Part shown: positions 17,917 to 27,701 of the stretch, piece after piece
Numbering within the stretch: the first letter of the stretch is position 1
How the letters are laid out: every line of letters starts with the position of its first letter
Source of the DNA: Flavobacteriales bacterium
Lineage (GTDB): Bacteria > Bacteroidota > Bacteroidia > Flavobacteriales_E > Vicingaceae
NCBI GenBank assembly: GCA_016763795.1
Contig: JAESTF010000358.1
Coordinates: 1 to 32,963 of the forward strand
Reading direction: 5' to 3'
Length of the DNA: 32,963 nucleotides
Translations under genes and position numbers: made by a program
Notes under the pieces: generated by a model
The model's database searches: none
What the model was told of the DNA's origin: nothing
What the model saw: the letters and a program-made list of their open reading frames with translations, nothing else

Positions 17917-19095
17917 TCAAATGCACTTTAATATCACCTCCCCAGCTTCTCTAATTTCTTTTTCAGTAATAGAAAGAGGAGGAGATAGCCTGAAAGCAGT
18001 TGGAGTAGATAAAAACCAAAAGCCAATAATTCCGTTTTCTAAGCACTTTTCAACTACTTGAGCTACTTTTTTTTGCGAACCTAAATCTACGGCTAAAAAC
18101 AAACCAGCTCTGCGTATTTCTTTTACTTGGTCTGATTTAGAAAGTATATCTTCTAAAATCTGTCCTTTTCGTTCTGCTTCAATTATCCAGTTTTCTTCTT
18201 TTAGTACATTAATACAAGCATTGGCAGCAGTACAATTAATAGGGTGACCACCAAAAGTAGTAATGTGTCCTAACATTGGATTATGTGTTAAACTGTGCAT
18301 AATTTCAGTAGAAGAAATGAAAGCACCAATTGGCATTCCGCCACCTAAAGCTTTACCTAAAGTTAAAATATCAGGGATAACATTGTAATGTTCAAAAGCA
18401 AAGAATTTACCTGTTCGTCCCATACCAACTTGTACTTCATCAAAAATTGATAAGGTACCAGTCACAGTGCATTTGTCCCTTAAAGCAGATATAAACTCTT
18501 GAGTTGGTTTAATTAAACCAGCATCACCTTGTATGGTTTCTATAATTACACAAGCAGAGTCTTCAGTGATGAGATTTAATGAATCAACATCATTGAACGT
18601 TATAAATTTAATATTAGGTAATAAAGGCTTAAAGCTTGATTGTTTTTCTTCATTTCCAGTAACACTTAAAGAACCATGAGTACTTCCGTGATAAGAATTT
18701 TTACAAGAAATTATTTCTTGTCTTCCTGTATATCGTTTAGCTAATTTAATAGCTGCCTCGTTTGCTTCTGTACCAGAGTTTACAATGTAAGAGCAATTTA
18801 AATTATCGGGTAGGATAGAAGCTAAGCTTTTTGCTAAATCCAATTGAGTATCTTGAATGTATTCGCCATACACCATTACGTGTAAATGTTTGTCCAATTG
18901 ATTTTGTATGGCTTCTATTACTTTCGGATGGCGATGTCCAATATTGTTTACAGCAACACCAGCAATCATATCTATATATTTCTTTCCAGATTTATCCCAA
19001 ATGTAAACTCCTTCAGCTTTATCAACATCAATTAAGTAAGGAGATTGATTGGTTTGACCCTGTAGATTTAAAAAGGTATTTAATCGATTACTCAT
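17917..19095 (-). CDS. Class-III PLP aminotransferase (acetylornithine/ornithine aminotransferase-like)
   Basis: VNNIGHRHPKVIEAI, SGTEANEAAIKLAKRYTGR, FDEVQVGMGRTGKFFAFEHYNVIPDILTLGKALGGGMPIGA. Confidence 0.9.
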   Translation of the reverse strand: MSNRLNTFLNLQGQTNQSPYLIDVDKAEGVYIWDKSGKKYIDMIAGVAVNNIGHRHPKVIEAIQNQLDKHLHVMVYGEYIQDTQLDLAKSLASILPDNLNCSYIVNSGTEANEAAIKLAKRYTGRQEIISCKNSYHGSTHGSLSVTGNEEKQSSFKPLLPNIKFITFNDVDSLNLITEDSACVIIETIQGDAGLIKPTQEFISALRDKCTVTGTLSIFDEVQVGMGRTGKFFAFEHYNVIPDILTLGKALGGGMPIGAFISSTEIMHSLTHNPMLGHITTFGGHPINCTAANACINVLKEENWIIEAERKGQILEDILSKSDQVKEIRRAGLFLAVDLGSQKKVAQVVEKCLENGIIGFWFLSTPTAFRLSPPLSITEKEIREAGEVILKCI

Positions 19096-19123
19096 TTGTA
19101 ATTTGATTTTTAGGATTTGTAAT

Positions 19124-19414
19124 TTACAGTTTCACTAAACTGTTCAGACTCCAAGCTTCTGCCTTTTCTATAAATAATGGCTTTGTTTTTGCCCATACAT
19201 TTTTAAATAAATCAGAATGGCGGTATTTTTCTAAATATTCTTCAGATTTCCAGATACTGTAGGTAAAATAAATGTTCGTGTGTGTGTTGTTGTTAAGTAA
19301 TTCCAAATGCTCAACACCTTCAAAACTTCTTATTTTATCTTTAACCTGATTAAAGTTATTTAAAAATTCATCCACTTTAGTTGGATCAAAAGTCATTTTA
19401 ACGATTCTAATCAT
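19124..19414 (-). CDS. Antibiotic biosynthesis monooxygenase (ABM) domain protein
   Basis: MIRIVKMTFDPTKVDEFLNNFNQVKDKIRSFEGVEHLELLNN...YFTYSIWKSEEYLEKYRHSDLF; start revised from 19423. Confidence 0.8.
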   Translation of the reverse strand: MIRIVKMTFDPTKVDEFLNNFNQVKDKIRSFEGVEHLELLNNNTHTNIYFTYSIWKSEEYLEKYRHSDLFKNVWAKTKPLFIEKAEAWSLNSLVKL

Positions 19415-20189
19415 AAAATTCAATTCTTATAATATCTCCTTGGTTAATTCCAAATAATTTATTGGCATTAGCCTTATTAATGGCGATTTCAATATAACCT
19501 GTAGAACTAAATAGTGCAACACGTTCACCTTCTACCACAGAAGAGTATGCAAGGCTAATCTCATCGATTTCATACTCTGCACTTCTAAAAAGTATTTTGA
19601 ATGACCGTCCGTTGCCATATTCTTTAAATAATTTTTCACTAATATTAGTAATTACGTTTCCATAGTGGTCAATATAAGTGGCAATGCCTTTTATAATGTT
19701 GTTTTCTGAAACAGCTCTAAACATTGTTCTAACGGAAAGTTCATGTTTAGCAGTACCAATAACTTCTAAAGTCCCTCCACGAGCAATGTGGCAAGCAGCT
19801 TTAACAAAAACATCTTTTGTAGGGAAAGTAATTCTATCCGTATCTTGAGAAATTGTTAATTCTACTACTTTTTCAGGAGGGTTATCAAAGATTAGTGAAA
19901 AGATACCATTGTCTGCACCAATAAAATAATGACCATTTGCGTAAAGTGCTACATGTGGTATATTCACATCAGCTTCTGAGTTTACACCAATAATATGAAC
20001 TGTTCCTTCAGGAAAATCTTGATAACAGTTTCTTAAAATAAAAGCAGATTTTTGAAGGTCAAAAGAAGGGACTTCATGGGTAATATCAACAATTGTAATT
20101 TCAGGAGTTTCTTTTAAAATGGCACCTTTAACAGAAGCTACGTAGTTATCTACAAGTCCTAAATCTGTTGTTAAAGTAATAACTGCCAT
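19407..20189 (-). CDS. SAM hydroxide adenosyltransferase (DUF62 / chlorinase-fluorinase superfamily)
   Basis: MAVITLTTDLGLVDNYVASVKGAILKETPEITIVDITHEVPSFDLQKSAFILRNCYQDFPEGTVHIIGV; ADNGIFSLIF; YIDHYGNVITNI. Confidence 0.92.
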   Translation of the reverse strand: MAVITLTTDLGLVDNYVASVKGAILKETPEITIVDITHEVPSFDLQKSAFILRNCYQDFPEGTVHIIGVNSEADVNIPHVALYANGHYFIGADNGIFSLIFDNPPEKVVELTISQDTDRITFPTKDVFVKAACHIARGGTLEVIGTAKHELSVRTMFRAVSENNIIKGIATYIDHYGNVITNISEKLFKEYGNGRSFKILFRSAEYEIDEISLAYSSVVEGERVALFSSTGYIEIAINKANANKLFGINQGDIIRIEFYD

Positions 20190-20242
20190 TAAAAATAGTT
20201 AATAAGTTATGTCTGTCTTTATTAATTTATTGTATCTAAATA

Positions 20243-21250
20243 TTGAAATTTAACGTACAAATTAAGAAGATTCAAAGTTATAAATTAAAAACAAATTATT
20301 TGAGCGAAAAAAATATTGAAATTTCAGGCGTAAATCCAGTAGAATTCTATGGGGTTAACGAAAGTAAATTAGGTGTAATAAGAAGTTATTTTCCGAAACT
20401 AAAAATAATTGCGAGAGGAGATGTTATAAAAGCCATTGGCGATGGTAATGAGATTTCAGTTTTTGAACAAAAAATAGGATTGCTAATACGCCACCTAACT
20501 AAATATAAACAACTCACAGAAAACAATATTGAACGACTAATGGATGAAGATGAATCGGAAGAGAAAAGTAAAACTTTAAAACACGATGCAGATGCTTTAG
20601 TCTTTGGTAATGGAGGTTTAGTTATAAAAGCACGAACAGCTAATCAACGAAAGTTAGTTAGTGAATCGGAAAATAATGATATGGTTTTTGCTATTGGACC
20701 CGCAGGTACAGGGAAAACGTATACAGCAGTAGCTTTAGCTGTTAGAGCACTTAAAAACAAAGAAGTTAAACGAATTATTTTAACTCGACCAGCAGTTGAA
20801 TCTGGAGAAAACTTAGGTTTTTTGCCAGGAGATTTAAAAGAAAAATTAGATCCTTACATGCAACCATTGTATGATGGATTAAGAGACATGATTCCTGCGG
20901 AAAAATTAGCAGAGATGCTAGAATCTGGCATTATACAAATTGCGCCATTGGCTTTTATGAGAGGTAGAACACTAGATAAGTCCTTTGTTATTCTAGATGA
21001 AGCCCAGAATGCTACAGAAAGCCAGTTTAAAATGTTTTTAACCCGTATGGGTAAATCTGCTAAATTTATTATTACAGGAGATCCAACTCAAGTAGATTTA
21101 CCAAAAAGACAACCTTCTGGGCTGTCGCAAGGATGGACTGTATTAAAAGATGTTAAAGGTATTGCTGTAATTACTTTTGATGAGAATGATGTTGTAAGAC
21201 ACAAATTGGTAAAAGCTATTATTGGAGCATATAAAAAGTTAGAGGAGTAA
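20243..21250 (+). CDS. PhoH family ATPase
   Basis: VFAIGPAGTGKTYTAVALAVRALKNKEVKRIILTRPAVESGENLGFLPGDLKEKLDPYMQPLYDGL; FVILDEAQNAT; no ATG start, TTG at 20243 or 20300. Confidence 0.93.
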   Translation: MKFNVQIKKIQSYKLKTNYLSEKNIEISGVNPVEFYGVNESKLGVIRSYFPKLKIIARGDVIKAIGDGNEISVFEQKIGLLIRHLTKYKQLTENNIERLMDEDESEEKSKTLKHDADALVFGNGGLVIKARTANQRKLVSESENNDMVFAIGPAGTGKTYTAVALAVRALKNKEVKRIILTRPAVESGENLGFLPGDLKEKLDPYMQPLYDGLRDMIPAEKLAEMLESGIIQIAPLAFMRGRTLDKSFVILDEAQNATESQFKMFLTRMGKSAKFIITGDPTQVDLPKRQPSGLSQGWTVLKDVKGIAVITFDENDVVRHKLVKAIIGAYKKLEE

Positions 21251-21288
21251 AATCTAAATTACAAATAGGTAAATTAGCTCAGATTATA

Positions 21289-21296
21289 TATATTTG
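21289..21296 (+). promoter_or_regulatory. -7 element TATATTTG upstream of the STAS gene
   Basis: Exact TAnnTTTG match 22 nt before ATG 21319. Confidence 0.45.
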
Positions 21297-21318
21297 TTTC
21301 ATTACAAAATAGAGAGCC

Positions 21319-21690
21319 ATGAGTTTTAAAACTGATCAACAAGATAATTATACCTTAATTAAATTTAGTACTGATAAATTGGATGCAATTGTAGCACCAG
21401 ATTTAAAAGCAGAATTGGTTTTAATTAGTAAACAAGGTGCTAATACAATTTTAGTTGATTTAGAAAGCGTAAGATATTGCGATTCATCAGGGTTAAGTGC
21501 ATTACTGATTGGACATAGAATTTGTAAAGAAACAAAAGGTTCTTTTATTTTGAGCGGATTACAACCTGCAGTAGAGAAACTAATTACTATTTCGCAACTT
21601 GATACTATTTTGAATATAAAAAAAACGGCTAAAGAAGCAATAGATTTAGCTTTTGTAGATGATATAGAACGGAATTTAGGTACTGAATAA
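21319..21690 (+). CDS. STAS domain protein (anti-sigma factor antagonist-like)
   Basis: TILVDLESVRYCDSSGLSALLIGHRICKETKGSFILSGLQPAVEKLITISQLDTIL contains the DSSGLS phosphoacceptor motif. Confidence 0.88.
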   Translation: MSFKTDQQDNYTLIKFSTDKLDAIVAPDLKAELVLISKQGANTILVDLESVRYCDSSGLSALLIGHRICKETKGSFILSGLQPAVEKLITISQLDTILNIKKTAKEAIDLAFVDDIERNLGTE

Positions 21691-21695
21691 TTTAG

Positions 21696-22622
21696 ATGTC
21701 TAAATTTAGTGTACTTATATTGGGGAATGCTTCTGCCTCACCAACTTTAACAAGAAGTAATACTTCACAACTTATTAATATAGATGAGCAGTATTACTTA
21801 ATGGATTGTGGTGAAGGAACCCAACTTAAATTACGAGAGCACAAGATAAAACTCCAACGAATTAGCCATATTTTTATCAGTCATTTGCATGGAGATCATT
21901 ATTTAGGTTTAATAGGCTTGTTGCAAACCATGCACTTAATGGGACGAGAGTCTGAATTAACCATATATTGTCCTGGAAATATTAAAGAAGTAATAGACGT
22001 GCATTTAAAAGCTTCGGAAAGCCAATTGAGGTATCTGCTTCTCTATAAAACCGTAAATAATACTACATCAGAATTAGTTTTTGAAAATGATAAAATTGAA
22101 GTAGTATCTATTCCTTTAAAACATAGAATACCTTGTTCGGGTTACCTTTTTAAAGAAAAGGCAAAGCAAAGAAGAATTAATCCAAAAGCCATTAAAGCTT
22201 ATAACGTTCCTAAATATGAAATAAATAAGCTGAAAATAGGGGATGATTACGTTTTAGAAACAGGAGAAATAATCGAAAATAGTAGACTAACAATGGATGC
22301 TCTGCCATCTTTCTCTTATGCTTTTTGTTCAGATACTAAATATTATGAACCTATTTCGGATATAATTAAAGGGGTTGATCTGCTTTATCATGAGGCTACT
22401 TTTATTGAAGAACACATTGATAGAGCTAAGAAAACGTATCATTCAACCGCAAAACAAGCGGCTCAAATCGCATTTAAATCAGAAGCTAAAAGATTGATTA
22501 TCGGGCACTTCTCTAATCGTTATCCAGATTTGAATGTGCTTTTATCAGAATCTAAAACAGTTTTTAAGAATACCGAATTGGCAATTCAAGGAGAAGTGTT
22601 TAAAGTTGATGTTTCCCTTTGA
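21696..22622 (+). CDS. rnz: Ribonuclease Z
   Basis: LMDCGEGTQLKLREHKIKLQRISHIFISHLHGDHYLGLIGLLQTM; YHEATF; TAKQAAQIA. Confidence 0.95.
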   Translation: MSKFSVLILGNASASPTLTRSNTSQLINIDEQYYLMDCGEGTQLKLREHKIKLQRISHIFISHLHGDHYLGLIGLLQTMHLMGRESELTIYCPGNIKEVIDVHLKASESQLRYLLLYKTVNNTTSELVFENDKIEVVSIPLKHRIPCSGYLFKEKAKQRRINPKAIKAYNVPKYEINKLKIGDDYVLETGEIIENSRLTMDALPSFSYAFCSDTKYYEPISDIIKGVDLLYHEATFIEEHIDRAKKTYHSTAKQAAQIAFKSEAKRLIIGHFSNRYPDLNVLLSESKTVFKNTELAIQGEVFKVDVSL

Positions 22623-22686
22623 TAACAATGTTAATAGCATGTTAATAACTATTGAAGCTTATATTGTAAAGGTCTTGTAAATCCCC

Positions 22687-22694
22687 TAAATTTG
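22687..22694 (+). promoter_or_regulatory. -7 element TAAATTTG upstream of the HU gene
   Basis: Exact TAnnTTTG with a TTG 20 nt upstream. Confidence 0.45.
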
Positions 22695-22729
22695 ATTACA
22701 TATTTATTAACAATTTAAAAATTAAAATT

Positions 22730-23002
22730 ATGAACAAAGGAGAATTAGTTGATGCAATTGCAAAAGATGCAGGATTATCAAAAGTTGACGCAGGAAATGC
22801 TTTAAATGCATTTGTATCTAACGTAACAAAATCTTTAAAAGGTGGTAACAGTGTACAGTTAATCGGATTTGGAACTTTTTCTATTTCTGCAAGAGCTGCA
22901 AGAACTGGTAGAAACCCACAAACTGGAGCTACTATTCAAATTAAAGCAAAAAAAGTTGCTAAATTTAAAGCTGGAAAAGCATTAGCTGATACAGTAAAAT
23001 AA
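22730..23002 (+). CDS. HU family DNA-binding protein
   Basis: [66 protein letters not shown]. Confidence 0.96.
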   Translation: MNKGELVDAIAKDAGLSKVDAGNALNAFVSNVTKSLKGGNSVQLIGFGTFSISARAARTGRNPQTGATIQIKAKKVAKFKAGKALADTVK

Positions 23003-23022
23003 TTTAGATATATATCTAGAAG

Positions 23023-23057
23023 AAAGGTCCTAACGGTTTCGTTAGGACCTTTTTTTT
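23023..23057 (+). terminator. Intrinsic terminator of the HU gene
   Basis: AAAGGTCCTAACG-GTTT-CGTTAGGACCTTT, perfect 13-bp stem plus T-tract. Confidence 0.93.
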
Positions 23058-23162
23058 ATATCTATTTTGAGAATGTTACTCTTTTGAGGGGAAGGGATAT
23101 TGTACGCTTAAAAGTCCTCATAAGAGTCGTTAAGGTTGTTTCTTCAGGGTTTTAACTCACTA

Positions 23163-23195
23163 AAAAAACCACAAACAAATTGCTTGTGGTTTTTT
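23163..23195. terminator. Bidirectional intrinsic terminator
   Basis: AAAAAACCACAA-ACAAATTGC-TTGTGGTTTTTT. Confidence 0.85.
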
Positions 23196-23213
23196 ATTGA
23201 CTAAATTCTTTAA

Positions 23214-23435
23214 TTAAGAGTTCGGTGGCGGATTTAAATTATCATCACCACTTTTATAAATTACCGAGAATATAAATAAAATAATTGCCGAAGAAATAAA
23301 GATAATGAAGATCGAGTATAATGATTTCCATGCAATATTTTTAACATCTATAATTTCCCAAATACCTAAAATTGCCAATATGGTAAAAAACAATGTAAGT
23401 GTTGCTAATAAAATTGAGATTCCTTTTCTGAACAT
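23214..23435 (-). CDS. Small two-TM membrane protein, unknown function
   Basis: 73 aa, two hydrophobic helices, followed by a terminator on the minus strand. Confidence 0.65.
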   Translation of the reverse strand: MFRKGISILLATLTLFFTILAILGIWEIIDVKNIAWKSLYSIFIIFISSAIILFIFSVIYKSGDDNLNPPPNS

Positions 23436-23557
23436 AATTTTAAGTTTTATGGTTTAGCCAAATTTAGGTATAAACTATCTAAGTGGCTTAATTTTAACTG
23501 TTAAGGATTGTTAATTTTTTTGTTTGAAAATTGAAGTTTATGGTAATGAGTTTAATT

Positions 23558-26086
23558 TTAAAATTCAAAATGAAATTTTAAATTGAGTTGGCGAGAGGTA
23601 AGGTAATTAGGTACGGCATAAGTTCTGTTTGTAACATCTTTAATCCATAAGTAAGAAATTACATTGTTTATTTGTAATAGATTAAATACTTCGGCACTTA
23701 CCCAAATATTTTTAAACCCTTTTATGAGTTTGCTTTTATGTTCTTTATTAGCATCTTTTAATAGGTAAGAAAAACCTAAATCTACTCTTCGGTAAGGAGG
23801 TATTCTTAGCGTAGCTTTATATCTATCATGGTTGTCTGGTGGTCCAAAAGGAAGCCCTGTAGCATAATAGAGTGCTATGTGCATTTTTAAACTTGGTAAC
23901 CCAGGTATATAATCTTGAAAATAGAGTGCAAAATTTACTCGTTGGTCAGTTGGTCTAGGAATCCATCCTGGTTCAGTAATAAAACTATCTACGGCAATAG
24001 CATTTGTTGTAAACCCAGCAACAATAGTTTCTCCATCGCTATTTAAATAAGTAGTAAAAGAATCATCGGTTAAATTTTCTTGAGCTTTCATAATGGACAT
24101 GCTAAACCATGATTCTACACCCTTAACAAATTCTCCATTTATTTTAAAATCGATTCCAGCAGCGTAGGCGTTTGCATTATTGGTAGCAAAGTATCTAATC
24201 CTAACATTATCTACTTCATAAGGAATTACATTTTCCATGTGTTTATAATAGATTTCTGTAGTAAACTTAAAAGGTCTTCCCCAAGCTTCAAAATTATAGT
24301 CAGAACCTAAAACAGCTTGGTAAGAACGTTGAGATTTAATGTTTTTATTAATGTCCCCCTCAAAATCTCGCATTTCTCTATAAAAAGGAGGTTGGTAGTA
24401 AACACCTCCCGCTAGTCTAAATAAATAATCTTTTTTCCAATTTGGTTCAAAAGAAAAAGCAACTCGAGGACTAATTATTAACTCTTGGTTTAAATCCCAA
24501 AAAGCACTTCTAATACCAGCATTAAAGGTGTAGTTTATGCTATCGTGCTCCCAAACCCAAGAACGTTGTAAATAGGCACTATATCTATTACTATTTAAGG
24601 TTACTCTCGATTTTAAAACTTCATTAAGTTCTAATAACTCTTCTCCCTGCACCGATGGAGTTGTGTATCCAATAGAATCAGTAGTTGCACTTGGAATAAA
24701 AAATCCTGTAGAATCAATAAATCCCCATTCACTTAGTTTATCATCAATAAATTCGTGTTGGTATTTTACGCCCCAAAATGTAGTATGATTTTTTGTAATC
24801 TTTTTCCCTTTATGTTCAGCATTTAAAACATAAGCATCTAAGGTGTTCCTTGCATGGTCAAAAAAAGTTCCAACACCTCTATTAAATTTAACATCACCAA
24901 AATTATCGCTACTTAAATCTCTTTCTAATTCATCAATTCTATAAGCACCTTCAATATCAAATTTTTCATCTTCCAATGTACTAAATGCAGAAGTAATAAA
25001 TTTTAATTCTACCCCTTCTTTAGGGGTGAAAGTATTACTGATTGCTCCAAAGTAGGTTTGGAATTGGTCAACTTCTTGTCCTTCAAAAAATACTGTTAAT
25101 TGTAATGACTCATTAATAGTACCGAAATCAGTTTCTCTTGTTTCGGGTATGAACTTATATTTATTTTGAGCGATATTTCCTAAGAAACCAATCTCCCATT
25201 TTTCATTAATATCATAAGTAATAAAAGTTTGAACATCGAAGAAAGAAGGACGGTAGCTTCCATCAGTATCTAAACTTTGTAATATATATTGATTGGTTTT
25301 AAATCTAACTCCAGTTAAATAAGTTAATCGATGATTCTTACTTGCACCTTCAATATGCATTGCAGCACCTTGGAGGCTAGCTGTAAAAGATCCTGCAAAC
25401 TCTTCAGGCTCTTTATAGGTAACATCTAAAACAGATGACATTTTATCGCCATACCTTGCACCAAAACCACCAGCAGAAAACTTGATGTCAGAAACCAAGT
25501 TAGAATTAATAAAGCTTAGTCCTTCTTGTCTTCCAGATCGAGTTAAAAAAGGACGATAAATTTCTATATCATTTACATAAACTAAATTTTCATCAAAATT
25601 ACCACCTCTAACGGAGTATTGAGAACTTAATTCATTATTAGAGGAAACTCCAGGTAATGTTTTTAAAATGGCCTCAAAGCTACCCGAAGCGCTAGTGAAA
25701 TTTGAAGCAAGTTTTGGTTCAATTTTAACCATAGGATCACCACGATTTCCTTCTACTTCATGTCTATACTCATCTATGTTATGAGATTTTTGTTTCATTT
25801 TAAGAGAAAAACTTGCAGTTTCATTTGGTTTTAGGTTAAATGTTTTGATAATGGTTGAATATCCTATATAAGTTATACCTATCTGAATATCTTGGTTAGC
25901 AGGGATTTGTATAGAAAATTTTCCGTTTTTATCAGACTTAGTACCAGATGCACCAAGAATTGCAATGTTAGCATTTTCTAACGCTTTCCCTTTGGAGTCT
26001 ATTAAAAATCCAGAAACAGTTGCTTTCTGAGCATAAGACCCAATAGAAAGGAACATTAAAATGATGATATAAAGTGCTTTATTCAA
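23558..26086 (-). CDS. TonB-dependent receptor with N-terminal carboxypeptidase-regulatory-like domain
   Basis: Signal peptide; ATVSGFLIDSKGKALENANIAILGASGTKSDKNGKFSIQIP; plug LKTLPGVSSNNELSSQYSVRGGNFDENLVYVNDIEIYRPF; terminal aromatic LNLKFHFEF. Confidence 0.93.
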   Translation of the reverse strand: MNKALYIIILMFLSIGSYAQKATVSGFLIDSKGKALENANIAILGASGTKSDKNGKFSIQIPANQDIQIGITYIGYSTIIKTFNLKPNETASFSLKMKQKSHNIDEYRHEVEGNRGDPMVKIEPKLASNFTSASGSFEAILKTLPGVSSNNELSSQYSVRGGNFDENLVYVNDIEIYRPFLTRSGRQEGLSFINSNLVSDIKFSAGGFGARYGDKMSSVLDVTYKEPEEFAGSFTASLQGAAMHIEGASKNHRLTYLTGVRFKTNQYILQSLDTDGSYRPSFFDVQTFITYDINEKWEIGFLGNIAQNKYKFIPETRETDFGTINESLQLTVFFEGQEVDQFQTYFGAISNTFTPKEGVELKFITSAFSTLEDEKFDIEGAYRIDELERDLSSDNFGDVKFNRGVGTFFDHARNTLDAYVLNAEHKGKKITKNHTTFWGVKYQHEFIDDKLSEWGFIDSTGFFIPSATTDSIGYTTPSVQGEELLELNEVLKSRVTLNSNRYSAYLQRSWVWEHDSINYTFNAGIRSAFWDLNQELIISPRVAFSFEPNWKKDYLFRLAGGVYYQPPFYREMRDFEGDINKNIKSQRSYQAVLGSDYNFEAWGRPFKFTTEIYYKHMENVIPYEVDNVRIRYFATNNANAYAAGIDFKINGEFVKGVESWFSMSIMKAQENLTDDSFTTYLNSDGETIVAGFTTNAIAVDSFITEPGWIPRPTDQRVNFALYFQDYIPGLPSLKMHIALYYATGLPFGPPDNHDRYKATLRIPPYRRVDLGFSYLLKDANKEHKSKLIKGFKNIWVSAEVFNLLQINNVISYLWIKDVTNRTYAVPNYLTSRQLNLKFHFEF

Positions 26087-26115
26087 AGTTAAACAGCCAA
26101 AAAAATATTGGGTTT

Positions 26116-26123
26116 CAAAAGTA
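26116..26123 (-). promoter_or_regulatory. -7 element TACTTTTG for the TonB receptor gene
   Basis: Minus-strand exact TAnnTTTG match 29 nt upstream of the ATG. Confidence 0.45.
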
Positions 26124-26263
26124 ACTAAAAATGTTACAATATATTGTATAGAGTTTAGAATGAAAATGAATGATTAAAGAATATTATACTCATCGTTTTT
26201 AACTTATAACCGAACATTAAGGAACCATTTGTATTAATATTTTACCACTTATGTATTTAGTTA

Positions 26264-26294
26264 TTTGTTAGCTGTTTTATAATTGTTAGTTTCG
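26264..26294 (+). promoter_or_regulatory. Promoter of M16 operon: TTTG-19 nt-TAGTTTCG
   Basis: -33-like TTTG (26264-26267) and near-consensus -7 (26287-26294) 30 nt before ATG 26325. Confidence 0.45.
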
Positions 26295-26324
26295 CATATA
26301 TAAACCATTAGAAAATAAAAAGGT

Positions 26325-27644
26325 ATGAAAAGAATTTTAATAGCGGCTAGTTTATGTGTTTCGATTTTAGGAGCAAATGCACAGTCAAAAATAGAGTTTG
26401 AGCAATACAAACTTAAAAATGGAATGAATGTCATTTTACATGAAGATCATTCTACACCTATTGTTGCAGTAACTATTTTATATCATGTAGGATCTAAAAA
26501 TGAAGTGAAAACAAGGACTGGTTTTGCTCACTTTTTTGAACATTTGATGTTTGAAGGATCAGAAAATATTGGTAGAGGAGAATACATGAAAACAGTTTCT
26601 TCTAATGGAGGAATTTTAAATGCAAATACTTCTTTTGATAGAACTTTTTACTTTGAAATTTTACCATCAAATCAATTAGAATTGGGTTTGTGGATGGAAT
26701 CGGAAAGATTATTACATTTAAAAGTAGATTCAATTGGAGTACAAACGCAACGAGAAGTTGTTAAGGAAGAGTACAGACAATCGGATAATCAACCTTATGG
26801 TTCTTTTTTAAGAGAAATGTTTAGTAGAGCTTTTGAAAAACATTCATACAATTGGGTGCCAATAGGTTCTTTAGACCATTTAAATGAAGCAACAATAGAA
26901 GAGTTTGTAGAATTTTATAAAACGTATTACGTACCAAATAATGCAACATTATCTATTGCAGGAGATTTTGACAAAAAACAACTAAAAAAATGGATTAACA
27001 CTTATTTTTCTACTATTCCGAAAGGGACAAAGAAAATGTTAAGACCAACAATTAAAGAGCCTATTAAAAACAAGGAAGTTAGAGATACAGTTTTTGATAA
27101 CATTCAATTACCTGCTGTTATGATGGGGTTTCATACTCCAGAACAAGGAACTCCGGATGCTTATGCAGTAGATATGTTAGCACAGGTGTTATCCCAAGGA
27201 AATAGTTCAAGACTTCAAAAGAGTATTGTTGATGAGCAAGAAAAGGCATTGTTTGTAGGAGCATTTCCTTTCCCATCAGAAGATCCAGGTTTATCATTAA
27301 TGTTTGGTATACCTAATGTAGGAGTTGAATTATTAGATTTAGAAGCAGCAATTGATTTAGAAGTAGAAAAGTTGCAAAATGAATTAATTTCTGAGAATGA
27401 ATTTCAAAAATTAAAGAATCAAATAGAGAACGATATGATTTCGCAAAATTCTAAAATAGAAGGTATTGCTGAAAGCTTAGCGAATTACTTTGTTTATTAT
27501 GGTGATGCAAATCTTATTAATACAGAGATTGATAGATATATGAAAGTTACCAGAGAGGATATCCAACGAGTAGCTAAAGAGTATTTTAGAAAAGATAATA
27601 GAGTAGTGTTACATTACTTGCCAAAACCAAAAGAGGAAAAATAG
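26325..27644 (+). CDS. M16 family zinc metallopeptidase (catalytic, HxxEH)
   Basis: Signal peptide; GFAHFFEHLMFEGSENIGRGEY has HFFEH. Confidence 0.92.
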   Translation: MKRILIAASLCVSILGANAQSKIEFEQYKLKNGMNVILHEDHSTPIVAVTILYHVGSKNEVKTRTGFAHFFEHLMFEGSENIGRGEYMKTVSSNGGILNANTSFDRTFYFEILPSNQLELGLWMESERLLHLKVDSIGVQTQREVVKEEYRQSDNQPYGSFLREMFSRAFEKHSYNWVPIGSLDHLNEATIEEFVEFYKTYYVPNNATLSIAGDFDKKQLKKWINTYFSTIPKGTKKMLRPTIKEPIKNKEVRDTVFDNIQLPAVMMGFHTPEQGTPDAYAVDMLAQVLSQGNSSRLQKSIVDEQEKALFVGAFPFPSEDPGLSLMFGIPNVGVELLDLEAAIDLEVEKLQNELISENEFQKLKNQIENDMISQNSKIEGIAESLANYFVYYGDANLINTEIDRYMKVTREDIQRVAKEYFRKDNRVVLHYLPKPKEEK

Positions 27645-27701
27645 ATTATAAGACTTTGAGACATTAGACTTTTAGACTTTAAAAACTTATAAATTATAGA
27701 C

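Noticed and set aside
15774-19106. Plus ORFs 15774-15971, 16530-16718, 18831-19106
   Set aside because: Antisense to the serine hydrolase and aminotransferase genes; no independent evidence
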